Part shown: positions 7,481-17,069 of the stretch, piece after piece
How positions within the stretch are numbered: position 1 is the stretch's first letter
Layout of the letters: each line of letters opens with the position of its first letter
Assembly: GCA_045125095.1 (NCBI GenBank)
Contig: JBGVMW010000096.1
Location: forward strand, 22,848 to 86,847
DNA length: 64,000 bases
From: JBGVMW01 sp045125095
GTDB lineage: Bacteria > Bacillota > Clostridia > Lachnospirales > Lachnospiraceae
Reading direction: 5' to 3'
Translations under genes and position numbers: made by a program
Notes under the pieces: model-generated
Seen by the model: only the letters and a program-made list of their open reading frames with translations
Databases searched by the model: none
What the model was told of the DNA's origin: nothing

Positions 7481-8575
7481 TTATTCGCAAGCCGATAAAA
7501 ACTCTGTCCAGATCTTGCTGTGGAGTTCTTCTGCTTCTGCACTTACATTCATAATAATTTCGCCCTTTTCAGTACCTGCCGGTAACACTAATGACTCTTT
7601 TAAATGTTCATCAATGTACTGTTCTGCTGCTTTGTTTGTACAGTAGTATCCTAAATATTCAAAGCATTTCGCACTATTTTTTGCATCTAAAATGTAGTCT
7701 AAGAACTGGTATGCTGCATCTGCATGAGGTGCATTAGATGGGATAAATCCCGCCATAATACCAAAGCCTAATCCTTCTTCCGGGTACACAACCTTTAAGT
7801 CCGGGTTATTCTGGACTGCTGTGAATGCTTGAGAAGTATACAGGAAGCCAACAGCAGCTTCGCCACTAATTAAATAATCCTGTGTATTGCTGTCACTTAC
7901 AAGGCGTACATTTGGTGCTAATTCAAGGAGCTTATCTCCTGCAGACTGAATCACTGTTAAATCATTGGTGTTAAAGGATTCTCCCATTGTTTTTAATGTG
8001 ATACCATTGATTACACGATAATTTCCAATTAATGCCACATTATCCTCAAGAGCCGGATTCCACAAGTCTGCATATGACTTAATCTCAACATCTACCGCAT
8101 TTGGATCATACACGATAACCGGAACACCTGCACCGTAAGGAATGGTGTATTCGTTATTTTCATCATAAAAATATCCCTGGAACAGCGGATTAATGTTTTT
8201 ATAATTATCAAACTTCAATGTGTCTAACTTCTGTGCCAGTCCCTCAGCAATTACTGTCTCTATAATATAATCATCAGCGATTACTAAATCGTATTCGCCA
8301 CCTTTTGTTTCTTCAAGCTTTGCCAGCATTGCTTCATCTGTATCGAAGTTGGAATAGTTGATTTTAATTCCTGTTTCCATTTCAAATCCATCTAATATTT
8401 CCTGTGGAAACATGCCATCCCAGGTAAATATATTCAATTCTTTTACTTCCTGTGTATTCTGTTCCTCTTTTGCATTTCCATCTGTTGTGCTTTTATTTGC
8501 ACTGCTTCCACATCCTGTCAGCAATGTAGCAACCGTCATTACGCTAAGTAATCCTGCAAGCCATTTCTTTTTCAT
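7481..8575 (-). CDS. potD: Spermidine/putrescine-binding lipoprotein PotD
   Basis: Extracellular polyamine-binding subunit of the PotABCD importer. It has a lipoprotein signal (MKKKWLAGLLSVMTVATLLTGCG, lipobox LTGC) and the fold signature of PotD/PotF: NIFTWDGMFPQEILDGFEMETGIKINYSNF-type N-lobe, GGEYDLVIADDYII and a YTIPYGAGVPVIVYD hinge segment. I start at 8575, where GGAGGAC lies 7 bases upstream; the ATG at 8590 overlaps that site. The final length of 364 residues is normal. It is last in the order potA-potB-potC-potD, with a 135-base gap after potC. Confidence 0.93.
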   Translation of the reverse strand: MKKKWLAGLLSVMTVATLLTGCGSSANKSTTDGNAKEEQNTQEVKELNIFTWDGMFPQEILDGFEMETGIKINYSNFDTDEAMLAKLEETKGGEYDLVIADDYIIETVIAEGLAQKLDTLKFDNYKNINPLFQGYFYDENNEYTIPYGAGVPVIVYDPNAVDVEIKSYADLWNPALEDNVALIGNYRVINGITLKTMGESFNTNDLTVIQSAGDKLLELAPNVRLVSDSNTQDYLISGEAAVGFLYTSQAFTAVQNNPDLKVVYPEEGLGFGIMAGFIPSNAPHADAAYQFLDYILDAKNSAKCFEYLGYYCTNKAAEQYIDEHLKESLVLPAGTEKGEIIMNVSAEAEELHSKIWTEFLSACE

Positions 8576-8710
8576 AATATAGTCCTCCATTTGTCAGTAA
8601 TCATTTTCAGTTGTCACTATGGCAGTTATTTTAACACGGATTGTATACAATGTCCAGTGTACCATTCATTTGTGGTTCCATATCAACTAACATAACCACT
8701 TGGCAGTCGT

Positions 8711-9490
8711 TTATCGTTTTCTCACTCGTCCAATCAATAATGCAACTGCAACTATCACCAGAGAACAGCCAAATATCACTGCACACAACGCATTTGCTTC
8801 CGGCGTCACTCCTGTTTTCATCTGGGAATAGATTTTCACAGGTAATGTGTTCACTGTGGCACCTGTTACAAATACACTGATTACCACATCATCAAAGGAC
8901 ATGGCAAAGGACAGCAGCATACCTGCCGCCACTGAAGGCAGAATTAACGGAAATGTAATGTCCCGGAATGCCTTAGAGGAGGTGGCACCCATATCTCTTG
9001 CTGCTTCCACCAGTGACGGATCCATTCCGTTCAAGCCAGCTTTCACCTGCATATACACATATGGTACACAAAAAGCAGTATGTGCAATTACAAGCGTTAC
9101 CATTCCAAATGGCAGATTTAAAAGGGAAAAATAGCTTAAAAATACCATTCCTAAAATAATCTCCGGTATCATAATCGGCAGCGTTGCTATATATTCCACC
9201 AATCCCTTTACTTTAAAATGACTTCCTGCCATTCCCACTGCGCCTGCTGTTGCAATAAGCCCTGCAAATGCACTGCTTAACGCACCAAGTACCAGACTGT
9301 TGACCAGTGCCTCTTTCATACTTCTATCCTGAAACAGCATTTCATACCATTTCAAACTGAAACCACTCCACACAGTGCTGATTTTTGATTCGTTAAATGA
9401 ATATATAATTACAATAAAAATCGGAATATACATGGTCAGTATAATCAGCCCCAGATAAAGATAGGACCACTTCCATTTTTTTCTTATCAT
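8711..9490 (-). CDS. potC: Spermidine/putrescine ABC permease PotC
   Basis: Inner-membrane permease of the polyamine importer. The 259 residues contain about six membrane helices and the cytoplasmic EAA loop (EAARDMGATSSKAFRDITFPLILP, near residue 160) that docks on PotA. The N-terminal YLGLIILTMYIPIFIVIIYSFNESK segment is typical of PotC. GGAAGGTGTGTT precedes the ATG at 9490. The gap to potB is 226 bases because a family C element (9587-9720) lies inside the operon; elsewhere potB and potC usually touch or overlap. Confidence 0.93.
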   Translation of the reverse strand: MIRKKWKWSYLYLGLIILTMYIPIFIVIIYSFNESKISTVWSGFSLKWYEMLFQDRSMKEALVNSLVLGALSSAFAGLIATAGAVGMAGSHFKVKGLVEYIATLPIMIPEIILGMVFLSYFSLLNLPFGMVTLVIAHTAFCVPYVYMQVKAGLNGMDPSLVEAARDMGATSSKAFRDITFPLILPSVAAGMLLSFAMSFDDVVISVFVTGATVNTLPVKIYSQMKTGVTPEANALCAVIFGCSLVIVAVALLIGRVRKR

Positions 9491-9586
9491 AACACACCTT
9501 CCTGTTTCTAAATGTTACTATTTGTATGAACGCAGCTAATCAATACTTCATACGCTATCTCCTCAAAGAGTATTTAAAAATTTTTC

Positions 9587-9720
9587 GTAACTATTCAGTA
9601 CCCTCATAGTTACGAGCCAAAATCCATGCAGAATCACCTACGGTGATGGATTTTGGCCTGCTGCCACTACGTTTTCATACGGACTGTGCAGTTCAGCACA
9701 GTCCTGTTCTGAATAGTTAC
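9587..9720. mobile_element. Family C MITE-like element inside the pot operon
   Basis: 134 bp bounded by perfect 12-base inverted repeats GTAACTATTCAG / CTGAATAGTTAC, with two internal hairpins: CCAAAATCCAT...ATGGATTTTGG and GGACTGTGC...GCACAGTCC. It has no coding capacity. The potB stop codon TAA is part of the terminal repeat. A partial copy lies at 22842-22906, and one terminal repeat with a worn partner at about 39708-39731. A non-autonomous transposable element is the simplest reading. Confidence 0.8.
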
Positions 9721-10565
9721 AATTTTTCTTTAGAAAATCTCCGAGACAAATATAACATAAGAGATGTGAGCAACATAAGTACCACTGCTAACGCTGCTGC
9801 AAACGGCCAGTCTCTCTCCTTTGTCATTGCCGTGTAAATCACACTTCCTATCAGCACCACTTTATTGCCGCCTAAAATATCTGCTATAAAAAATAATCCC
9901 ATAGTTGGCACAAAAGTGAGTACCACACCAGACAGTAATCCCGGCAACGTCATTGGAAATGTTACAGTCCAGAATGCTTTAAATTTTGATGCCCCTAAAT
10001 CTCTTGCCGCCTCTACCACTGACCAGTCCATTTTTTCCGCGCCCGAATATACGGAAAGTATCATAAATGGCAGCAATGCATAAATCATACCAACGACAAC
10101 TGCAGGATAGGAATACAATAACTTTAACGGTTTTTCTGTCAATCCAATTGCCATCAGTAATTTATCAAGTAATCCATTGCTGCGGAACACAATCACCCAG
10201 CCAAATAAACGAAGGAGAGAATTCGTCAAAAAAGGGAGTGCTATCAATACCATCATTCGTTTTTGCCCACGCTCACTCAGCTTCGCCATAAAATATCCGC
10301 AGGGATAACCAAGCAGCATTAAAAAAAATGTGGAAACAAATGCAAGCTTTATAGACTCTGCAAAGGTTTTCAAATAAACCGGTTCTATTATCTTTTGGTA
10401 GTTATCCAATGTAAACTCACCTACAACGCCCCATACATCGCCCTTTGTCAAAAAACTTAACACCACCATATAGATAAGTGGTACCAACACAAAGATGGTT
10501 GTAAACAGATACAACGGAGCCACGGCTGTCTTTCTGCCAATATGCTTTTTCTTTTTTGCTTTCAT
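9717..10565 (-). CDS. potB: Spermidine/putrescine ABC permease PotB
   Basis: Partner permease of PotC. About six helices and the EAA loop VEAARDLGASKFKAFWTVTFPMTLPG near residue 190 are visible. I place the start at the ATG at 10565, immediately after the potA stop; the frame is open to an ATG at 10592 that would overlap potA, and the ribosome site AGAGGAAAG lies 17 bases before 10565, so the longer form is possible. The stop codon is formed by the terminal repeat of the family C element, so the last residues (RRFSKEKL) may differ from relatives. Confidence 0.92.
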   Translation of the reverse strand: MKAKKKKHIGRKTAVAPLYLFTTIFVLVPLIYMVVLSFLTKGDVWGVVGEFTLDNYQKIIEPVYLKTFAESIKLAFVSTFFLMLLGYPCGYFMAKLSERGQKRMMVLIALPFLTNSLLRLFGWVIVFRSNGLLDKLLMAIGLTEKPLKLLYSYPAVVVGMIYALLPFMILSVYSGAEKMDWSVVEAARDLGASKFKAFWTVTFPMTLPGLLSGVVLTFVPTMGLFFIADILGGNKVVLIGSVIYTAMTKERDWPFAAALAVVLMLLTSLMLYLSRRFSKEKL

Positions 10566-10566
10566 T

Positions 10567-11634
10567 TTATACAACCACACTTTCCTCTGCATCTACTAAT
10601 ACAGCATGTTCTGCCTGCCAATTCACAAATACCCGCTCTCCTGTCTCGTAATGTTCACCTAAGCCATAACAGCTTGCCGTGAGCATAGTGCCATCCTGCA
10701 AGGCAAGTTCCACACGAACCATCCCACCTGCAAATGTTTTTTCCTTTACAATAGCAGGGATTCCCTCTGTGCCAATCCGGATATTCTCGCCACGAACAGC
10801 CATGGTAACCTTCTCTCCTACCGATATGTTTCGATCCGTTAAAATTTTAACTGGTTCATTGGCAATCTGCACCAGACAGCCATCCGGTTCCATGCTTTGT
10901 ACCACACCAGACAATACATTTGCATTGCCTACAAATTCTGCCACATACCGACTCTTAGGCTGGTGATAAATTTCCTCCGGTGTGCCAACCTGCTCAAACT
11001 GTCCGTTCCGCATGACTACAATCCGGTCAGACATGTTGATAGCTTCCTCCTGGTCGTGAGTTATATATAGGAAGGTAATGCCTACTGTTTTTTGCAACCG
11101 TTTTAATTCTATCTGCATCTGTCTTCTAAGCTGCAGATCTAATGCGCCCAACGGTTCATCTAAAAGCAACACCTTCGGTTCATTGATAATGGCTCTCGCA
11201 ATTGCCACTCGCTGCTTCTGACCACCACTTAATTCAGATGGTTTTCGCTTGCCAAATCCTTCTAGCTGCACCAGTTTTAATACGTCCTCTACCCGTTTGT
11301 GTATTTCCTTTTTTGACACTTTGCGAAGCTTTAATGCATAACCAATATTGTTTTCTACATTCATATGGGGAAATAATGCATAGCTCTGAAATACGGTGTT
11401 TACATCTCTTTTCTCCGGTGGAAGCTGCGTAACATCCTTTCCATTTAAAATCACCTGTCCCTCATCCGGGTCTTCTAAGCCTGCAATAATGCGCAGCATG
11501 GTTGTTTTTCCACAGCCTGAGGAACCAAGAAAGGTGATAAATTCCCCTTCTTCTATATTTAAAGAAATTCCCTTTAACACATCCGTGTCCTCAAAGCTTT
11601 TTCTGATATTTTTTATTTCTAAAATTGTGCTCAT
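10567..11634 (-). CDS. potA: Spermidine/putrescine ABC ATPase PotA
   Basis: Energises polyamine import on the cytoplasmic face. Walker A GSSGCGKTT near residue 37, Q-loop (TVFQSYALFPHM), signature LSGGQKQRVAIARA near 137, Walker B VLLLDEPLGALD near 157 and H-loop (YITHDQEEA) are all intact. The C-terminal 110 residues form the TOBE regulatory domain. The 355-residue length is normal. The start ATG at 11634 has a somewhat distant AGAGGT. A promoter-like TTTACG-18-TATAAT lies about 45 bases upstream. First gene of the operon. Confidence 0.95.
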   Translation of the reverse strand: MSTILEIKNIRKSFEDTDVLKGISLNIEEGEFITFLGSSGCGKTTMLRIIAGLEDPDEGQVILNGKDVTQLPPEKRDVNTVFQSYALFPHMNVENNIGYALKLRKVSKKEIHKRVEDVLKLVQLEGFGKRKPSELSGGQKQRVAIARAIINEPKVLLLDEPLGALDLQLRRQMQIELKRLQKTVGITFLYITHDQEEAINMSDRIVVMRNGQFEQVGTPEEIYHQPKSRYVAEFVGNANVLSGVVQSMEPDGCLVQIANEPVKILTDRNISVGEKVTMAVRGENIRIGTEGIPAIVKEKTFAGGMVRVELALQDGTMLTASCYGLGEHYETGERVFVNWQAEHAVLVDAEESVVV

Positions 11635-11812
11635 ATTTACATATACCTCTGTGTCCTTAACGGATTTTTGCTATACGATTATACACCTTATTTACAATGC
11701 GCGTAAAGTATTTCCTATTACATATGGAAAGAAAACGCACCGTAAACTCCCCAGTATAGTATCTCAAAAAAAGTGAAGAATCATTCTGCATCATTCGTTC
11801 GAACACTGCTCC

Positions 11813-11861
11813 CTGCAAGATGTGCGTTCCACTTTGCCGTAGAATTTTCAAACACGGTCTA
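11813..11861. repeat. Family D repeat, truncated copy
   Basis: Matches the right part of the element at 56424-56506: CAAGATGTGCGTTCCAC followed by AATTTTCAAACACGGTCTA. The left terminal repeat is missing. The purB-potA gap (11635-11915) also holds a weak purB terminator (GCGGTG...CATCGC, 11870-11905) and the potA promoter region. Confidence 0.65.
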
Positions 11862-11915
11862 GTACACAAAATAAGCGATGCCCCAAAAGACACCGCCCAT
11901 TTTTTATTTCATATA

Positions 11916-13352
11916 TTACACATTAATCTCCGCTGTCATACCCAGAATCTCTTTATTCTCGTCTAACATCGGCTGAATCACATTCTTAAGGAATGCATTA
12001 ACCTGTACTTCTGCACGTCCTGTATAGAGTGAAGGGTTCATGGAAGCCTGTAAGTCTTCTAATGTCATGTTAAATGCCGGATCTGCTGCAATTAACTCTA
12101 ACAAATTGTTGTCCATACCCTTTTCTTTTACATTCTTTCCTGCTTCCATAGAAAGCTGACGAATCTTCTCATGTAATTCCTGTCTGTCACCACCTGCTTT
12201 TACCGCATCCATCATGATATTTTCAGTTGCCATGAATGGGAGCTCAGAGCGGAGACGCTTCTCAATAACTTTAGGATATACTACAAGACCATCTACTACA
12301 TTTAAGCAAAGATCTAAGATACCATCGATTGCAAGGAAGCCTTCCGGAATACTGAGACGTTTGTTTGCAGAGTCATCTAACGTTCTCTCAAACCACTGTG
12401 TAGAAGATACTAACATTGGGTTCATTACGTCAGCCATTACAAAGTTTGCTAATGATGCAATACGCTCACTTCTCATTGGATTTCTCTTATATGCCATTGC
12501 TGAAGATCCAATCTGGTTCTTTTCAAATGGTTCTTCTACTTCTTTCAAGTGCTGTAACAGACGGATATCATTAGAGAACTTATGTGCAGAAGCAGCGATT
12601 CCTGCTAACACATTCAACACTCTTGTATCAATCTTACGGGAATATGTCTGTCCGGATACCGGATAACAGTCCTTGAATCCCATTTTCTTCGCAATCATTG
12701 GATCAATCTTATCAATTGTCTCCTGATCACCGTTGAATAATTCAAGGAAACTTGCCTGTGTTCCGGTTGTTCCCTTAGAACCTAACAGCTTCATCGTATC
12801 AATGACATAGTTCAAATCCTGTAAGTCAATCATGAATTCCTGCATCCAGAGAGTTGCTCTCTTACCAACTGTAGTAGGCTGTGCAGGCTGGAAATGTGTA
12901 AATGCAAGAGTTGGAAGTGCCTTGTACTCTTCTGCGAATTTAGCCATTTCTGCAATTACATTTACTAATTTCTTGCGAACTAACTTTAAGGCTTCTGTCA
13001 TAACAATAATATCTGTGTTATCACCAACGTAGCAGGAAGTTGCTCCTAAGTGGATAATTCCCTTTGCCTTTGGACACTGCTGACCGTAAGCATATACATG
13101 GGACATTACATCATGACGAACTAATTTTTCTCTTTCCTTTGCTACATCATAATTGATATCTTCCTGATGTGCTTTTAACTCCTCGAGCATTTCATCTGTA
13201 ATCTGAGTTAACCCTAATTCTTTTTCTGTTTCTGCTAACGCAATCCATAACTTTCTCCAAGTTCTGAATTTCATATCCGGAGAAAAAATATACTGCATTT
13301 CTTTACTTGCATAACGCTCTGAAAGTGGACTTTGATATCTATCTGTTGCCAT
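11916..13352 (-). CDS. purB: Adenylosuccinate lyase
   Basis: Catalyses two steps of purine synthesis: SAICAR to AICAR plus fumarate, and adenylosuccinate to AMP. The 478-residue protein has the superfamily signature loop GSSAMAYKRNPMRSE (catalytic Ser) near residue 290, and the THFQPAQPTTVGKRATLW region with the catalytic His near 160. I start at 13352 (MATDRYQSP), preceded by AAAGGAAAATACA, rather than the upstream in-frame codon at 13376. It follows purF by 38 bases, so purF-purB are probably one transcript. Confidence 0.95.
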   Translation of the reverse strand: MATDRYQSPLSERYASKEMQYIFSPDMKFRTWRKLWIALAETEKELGLTQITDEMLEELKAHQEDINYDVAKEREKLVRHDVMSHVYAYGQQCPKAKGIIHLGATSCYVGDNTDIIVMTEALKLVRKKLVNVIAEMAKFAEEYKALPTLAFTHFQPAQPTTVGKRATLWMQEFMIDLQDLNYVIDTMKLLGSKGTTGTQASFLELFNGDQETIDKIDPMIAKKMGFKDCYPVSGQTYSRKIDTRVLNVLAGIAASAHKFSNDIRLLQHLKEVEEPFEKNQIGSSAMAYKRNPMRSERIASLANFVMADVMNPMLVSSTQWFERTLDDSANKRLSIPEGFLAIDGILDLCLNVVDGLVVYPKVIEKRLRSELPFMATENIMMDAVKAGGDRQELHEKIRQLSMEAGKNVKEKGMDNNLLELIAADPAFNMTLEDLQASMNPSLYTGRAEVQVNAFLKNVIQPMLDENKEILGMTAEINV

Positions 13353-13390
13353 TGTATTTTCCTTTCTATCTGTCAAAACTTGTATATTAC

Positions 13391-14815
13391 TTATTTCTGA
13401 TATTCACCGCGGATATCTTCCTTAGGTGGCTCCATTGGGTACTGACCGGTGAAGCAGCCTGTACAAATTGACTTACCACCAGACAGCTCAATCAAACGTT
13501 CTATATTTAAATATCCAAGAGAATCTGCTCCAATTATCTTACGAATATCTTCAATGGAACGATTGTATGCAATCAGCTGATCACTGGCTGGCACATCGGT
13601 TCCAAAATAACATGGATATAAGAACGGTGGTGAACTGATACGAACATGCACTTCTTTCGCACCTGCTTCTTTTAACATATTGACAATACGATCACTCGTT
13701 GTACCACGAACGATAGAATCGTCAATCATAACGATACGCTTGCCATTTACATTTTCCTTTAACACATTTAATTTCACACGTACACTAGACTCACGGCTGC
13801 TCTGCTTTGGCTTGATAAAAGTTCTTCCTACATAACCATTTTTCACAAAAGCAGTTCCATATGGAATACCGGATTCCATTGCAAATCCTAATGCTGCTGC
13901 GTTACCGGATTCCGGTACACCAACTACCATATCAGCTTCCACCGGTGAATCCTTTGCTAAACATCTTCCCGCATGAATTCTGGATTCATATACGCCAACA
14001 CCATCAATGCGGCTGTCTGGTCTTGCAAAATAAATATATTCAAATACACAACGTGCTTCTTTCTCTGGTGATGGACATAAGCTGGTATCAGAAACAATAC
14101 CACCATCTTTTGTGATGGTAACAATTTCACCTGGTAATACGTCACGAACAAATTCTGCACCTACTGTATCCAACGCACAAGTTTCAGATGCAAACACATA
14201 AGCATTATCGCGCTTACCAATACAAAGCGGACGGAAGCCCTGTGGATCTCTCGCACCGATTAATTTACGTGGGCTCATAACTACTAAAGAATATGCACCC
14301 TTGATTTTCTGCATTGCATTTTTTACTGCGCTTTCTACATTTGGTGTATTCAATCGCTCTCTGGCAATCAAATAAGCAATTACTTCGGAATCAATGGTTG
14401 TCTGGAAAATAGCACCTGTATATGCCAATTCCTCTCGAAGTTCTAATGCATTAATCAAATTACCATTGTGTGCCAGTCCCAATGTACCTTTTACATAATT
14501 CAGCACTAAAGGCTGTGCATTTTCTCTTGTACTGCTTCCTGCTGTGGAATAACGCACATGACCAACACCGATATTACCATGAAGGGATTCTAGTGTTTCC
14601 GGTGTAAACGCTTCATTAACCAGTCCCATATCTTTGTATGAATTTACCAACCCTTTGGGACCTTCTGTGTCACTTACTGCAATACCGCAACTTTCCTGTC
14701 CTCTATGCTGAAGTGCAAACAAACCATAGTAGATTGTAGAAGCAACGTCATCGCCACTAAAATCATACATTCCAAACACGCCACATTCTTCATGTAATTC
14801 AGAATTCATATCCAT
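13391..14815 (-). CDS. purF: Amidophosphoribosyltransferase
   Basis: First committed step of purine synthesis: PRPP plus glutamine to phosphoribosylamine. A ten-residue propeptide precedes Cys11 (EECGVFGMYDF), which becomes the N-terminal nucleophile after cleavage. The glutaminase domain (HRGQESCGIAV, HVRYSTAG) is followed by the PRTase domain with the PRPP loop VMIDDSIVRGTTS near residue 355. Cysteines at CVFEYIYFARPDS and the late CTGCFTGQYP are those that hold the 4Fe-4S cluster in the Bacillus-type enzyme. GGAGGAAACATA precedes the ATG at 14815. Confidence 0.96.
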   Translation of the reverse strand: MDMNSELHEECGVFGMYDFSGDDVASTIYYGLFALQHRGQESCGIAVSDTEGPKGLVNSYKDMGLVNEAFTPETLESLHGNIGVGHVRYSTAGSSTRENAQPLVLNYVKGTLGLAHNGNLINALELREELAYTGAIFQTTIDSEVIAYLIARERLNTPNVESAVKNAMQKIKGAYSLVVMSPRKLIGARDPQGFRPLCIGKRDNAYVFASETCALDTVGAEFVRDVLPGEIVTITKDGGIVSDTSLCPSPEKEARCVFEYIYFARPDSRIDGVGVYESRIHAGRCLAKDSPVEADMVVGVPESGNAAALGFAMESGIPYGTAFVKNGYVGRTFIKPKQSSRESSVRVKLNVLKENVNGKRIVMIDDSIVRGTTSDRIVNMLKEAGAKEVHVRISSPPFLYPCYFGTDVPASDQLIAYNRSIEDIRKIIGADSLGYLNIERLIELSGGKSICTGCFTGQYPMEPPKEDIRGEYQK

Positions 14816-14930
14816 TATGTTTCCTCCATCTTATCTATTTCCCTCTGCCTCTTTATTACTGACATAGTCGATGACCTCTCAATAATATAGCAAGAGTTGT
14901 GAACTGTTACAATCGCATTTCGCGACAAAA

Positions 14931-14968
14931 TTTACGCCCGAAAATCTTGTTTGAAAATTTCCAGGCGT
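14931..14968. terminator. Hairpin between purC and purF
   Basis: TTACGCC pairs with GGCGTAA, extended by GGAAA/TTTCC-like arms, 34 bases past purC. On the minus strand it is followed only by ATTTTGTC, so it is a weak or partial terminator, or an mRNA processing/stability element between purC and purF. The stretch 14816-15001 shows nothing else. Confidence 0.45.
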
Positions 14969-15001
14969 AATTCCTTGGTCAAATCGATATAATTCTATAT
15001 A

Positions 15002-15709
15002 TTAAGCTAATCCTAAACGCTTAAATACTTCAACATAAGCTTCTTCTACGTTACCCATGTCTCTTCTGAATCTGTCCTTATCTAACTTTTCATTTGTGTT
15101 TACATCCCATAATCTGCAGGTATCCGGTGAAATCTCATCAGCAAGTACAATCTGTCCTTTGTAACGGCCGAACTCAATCTTGAAATCGATTAACTTAATA
15201 TCTGCCTGAAGGAAGTATGCTTTTAATACTTCATTTACTTTGAATGCATACTTAGCAATCGTATCTAATTCTTCCTGTGTAGCAAGTCCTAATGCTAATG
15301 CATAATATCCATTGATAAATGGATCCCCTAATTCGTCACATTTATAGCTATATTCTAAAGTAGGAGTTAATAATTCTCTGCCTTCTTCGATTCCTAACTT
15401 CTTAGAGAAGCTTCCTGCTGCAACGTTACGAATGATTACTTCTAATGGAACGATCTCCACTTTCTTTACAACAGTTTCTCTATCGCTGATTTCCTCGATT
15501 AAGTGAGTAGGTACTCCTTCTTTTTCTAACAGTTTGAATACATGGTTGGTCATACGGTTGTTGATTGCACCTTTACCAACAATTGTACCTTTCTTTTCTC
15601 CATTGAAAGCAGTTGCGTCATCCTTATAATCTACAATAACAACATCTGGATCCTCTGTAGTGTAAACTTTCTTTGCCTTACCTTCATACATAAGTTCTTT
15701 TTTTTCCAT
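15002..15709 (-). CDS. purC: SAICAR synthetase
   Basis: Ligates aspartate to CAIR with ATP in purine synthesis. The 235 residues show the family's N-terminal MYEGKAKKVYTTEDPDVVIVDYKDDATAFNG-type ATP site and the signature IKLIDFKIEFGRYKGQIVLADEISPDTCRLWD region near residue 175. GGAAGGTTTGAATC precedes the ATG at 15709. First of the pur genes here, behind its own promoter (15800-15828). Confidence 0.96.
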   Translation of the reverse strand: MEKKELMYEGKAKKVYTTEDPDVVIVDYKDDATAFNGEKKGTIVGKGAINNRMTNHVFKLLEKEGVPTHLIEEISDRETVVKKVEIVPLEVIIRNVAAGSFSKKLGIEEGRELLTPTLEYSYKCDELGDPFINGYYALALGLATQEELDTIAKYAFKVNEVLKAYFLQADIKLIDFKIEFGRYKGQIVLADEISPDTCRLWDVNTNEKLDKDRFRRDMGNVEEAYVEVFKRLGLA

Positions 15710-15799
15710 GATTCAAACCTTCCTTTTCCTGCTTAAAATTTCATGTTTTCCTGTCAGTTGCATCCTTCGCTAAATTTCGCACCTGCAACATACGAATGT

Positions 15800-15828
15800 A
15801 TTATATACCAGAAAATAAGGAAAATCAA
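15800..15828 (-). promoter_or_regulatory. purC: Sigma-A promoter of purC
   Basis: TTGATT (15823-15828), 17-base spacer, TATAAT (15800-15805) on the minus strand. The -35 box starts 23 bases after the stop of the upstream unknown cluster, and no terminator is visible between, so read-through into purC is possible. Confidence 0.7.
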
Positions 15829-15850
15829 TGTTATTTTTTATTTCGACATT

Positions 15851-17068
15851 CTATACAGTCTCAAATCTATTCTCCTGCTTAAAATTGTTGACTATGTCAA
15901 GAATCTCTTTGGCATATTCCTGATTTTTTTCTGTGATATCCATAATCTCTTGTTTAATATCATCCATTACCTTTGTATTCTGTTCAATCAACTCCCGGAT
16001 TTTCTGGCGACGTTCAATCAGGCGATGACGAATCTCCACCATCTCCCTGTTATCGAGAATCGCATTTGCCTGCTGTGGCCAGATAGTAGGGTCTTTCAAT
16101 TTCATCAGTCGTAACTGCTTCACTAACTGTTCGCTGTAAAATAACAAATCATCTTCGTCATTTTTCATTTTTTCACGTTCGTCATGTTCCTTCAAATACT
16201 GCTCCCACATGAAATTCAACTCGTGAAAACTATTTACTCTATATTTATTATACAGATAATCCAATGCATTTTTTATATTTACATATTTGATTTTTCGTAT
16301 ATTCAGTAAAGATACCACTTTATTCAATGACTTATCGACATAGACAAGTTCAGAGCGTATCCGGTAATGACGAATTAACAATCCTCCTGTCATCAACACT
16401 CCCGCAAACATAGCAACCAGATAACCATTCTGCACATCCAATTCCAGCATAAATTGGGACACCAACAGCATAATAAATACAATTGCCAGTGTAATGAACG
16501 AGATCACTGACAAAGATTTGATATTTTCCCGACTGCGATATAACTCCGTTCGCCTATAATAACCGGCAGCTCTCTCTCCCTCGAGATTCTCCATATCTGT
16601 CATCAGTATGTTCAGATACTTTTCATTTTTCTGCATGGAACGTAGTACGTCTGGTAGTTCTTCTACTCTGCTATCTATAAACATATACTGCATATCTGTA
16701 ATTTTATTCGGCATCAGACTCCGTTTTTTCTGTTCACGCTCTACATCAATGATCTTTGTGGCAAGTGAATATATCTTAGAACGATATGGTTCTGACATAT
16801 CTTCAATCGTCTGCATATCACTCAGATAATCCGTCACAAGGCTATATTCTAATTTTGAATTTTCCACTTCCATGGAAGCTTCCCGCATCTGCTCACAGCA
16901 TCGGATTACATATTCTTTCCGCTCCTCCATGCTATGCAGTTTCACATCTTCTTTTTGAAATACAATCGGCGAGCTTGTATCTTCTCTTGAAATTTTACTA
17001 CCTATTTCCAGCTCTTTCTCTACCTGTTTTTCATTCTTGTTTTTCTTAAAAAAATCTAACAGTTTCAT
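15851..17068 (-). CDS. Coiled-coil membrane protein, fourth gene of unknown cluster
   Basis: No family recognised. The 405 residues comprise a charged N-terminus, a long helical region (residues 45-180) rich in Glu/Lys/Met with coiled-coil character, two membrane helices (about 184-208, SLSVISFITLAIVFIMLLVSQF; and 213-233), and a second long helical region to the end (ERRQKIRELIEQNTKVMDDIKQEIMDITEK). A hairpin membrane anchor with two cytoplasmic coiled-coil arms is the likely topology. It begins 1 base after the TPR-like gene, so it belongs to the 22715-15851 operon and may tether the soluble partners to the membrane. Confidence 0.75.
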   Translation of the reverse strand: MKLLDFFKKNKNEKQVEKELEIGSKISREDTSSPIVFQKEDVKLHSMEERKEYVIRCCEQMREASMEVENSKLEYSLVTDYLSDMQTIEDMSEPYRSKIYSLATKIIDVEREQKKRSLMPNKITDMQYMFIDSRVEELPDVLRSMQKNEKYLNILMTDMENLEGERAAGYYRRTELYRSRENIKSLSVISFITLAIVFIMLLVSQFMLELDVQNGYLVAMFAGVLMTGGLLIRHYRIRSELVYVDKSLNKVVSLLNIRKIKYVNIKNALDYLYNKYRVNSFHELNFMWEQYLKEHDEREKMKNDEDDLLFYSEQLVKQLRLMKLKDPTIWPQQANAILDNREMVEIRHRLIERRQKIRELIEQNTKVMDDIKQEIMDITEKNQEYAKEILDIVNNFKQENRFETV

Positions 17069-17069
17069 T

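Noticed and set aside
11657..11893. 78-codon minus-strand frame upstream of potA
   Set aside because: It runs through the family D repeat and the potA promoter region, without a ribosome site or recognisable protein features.
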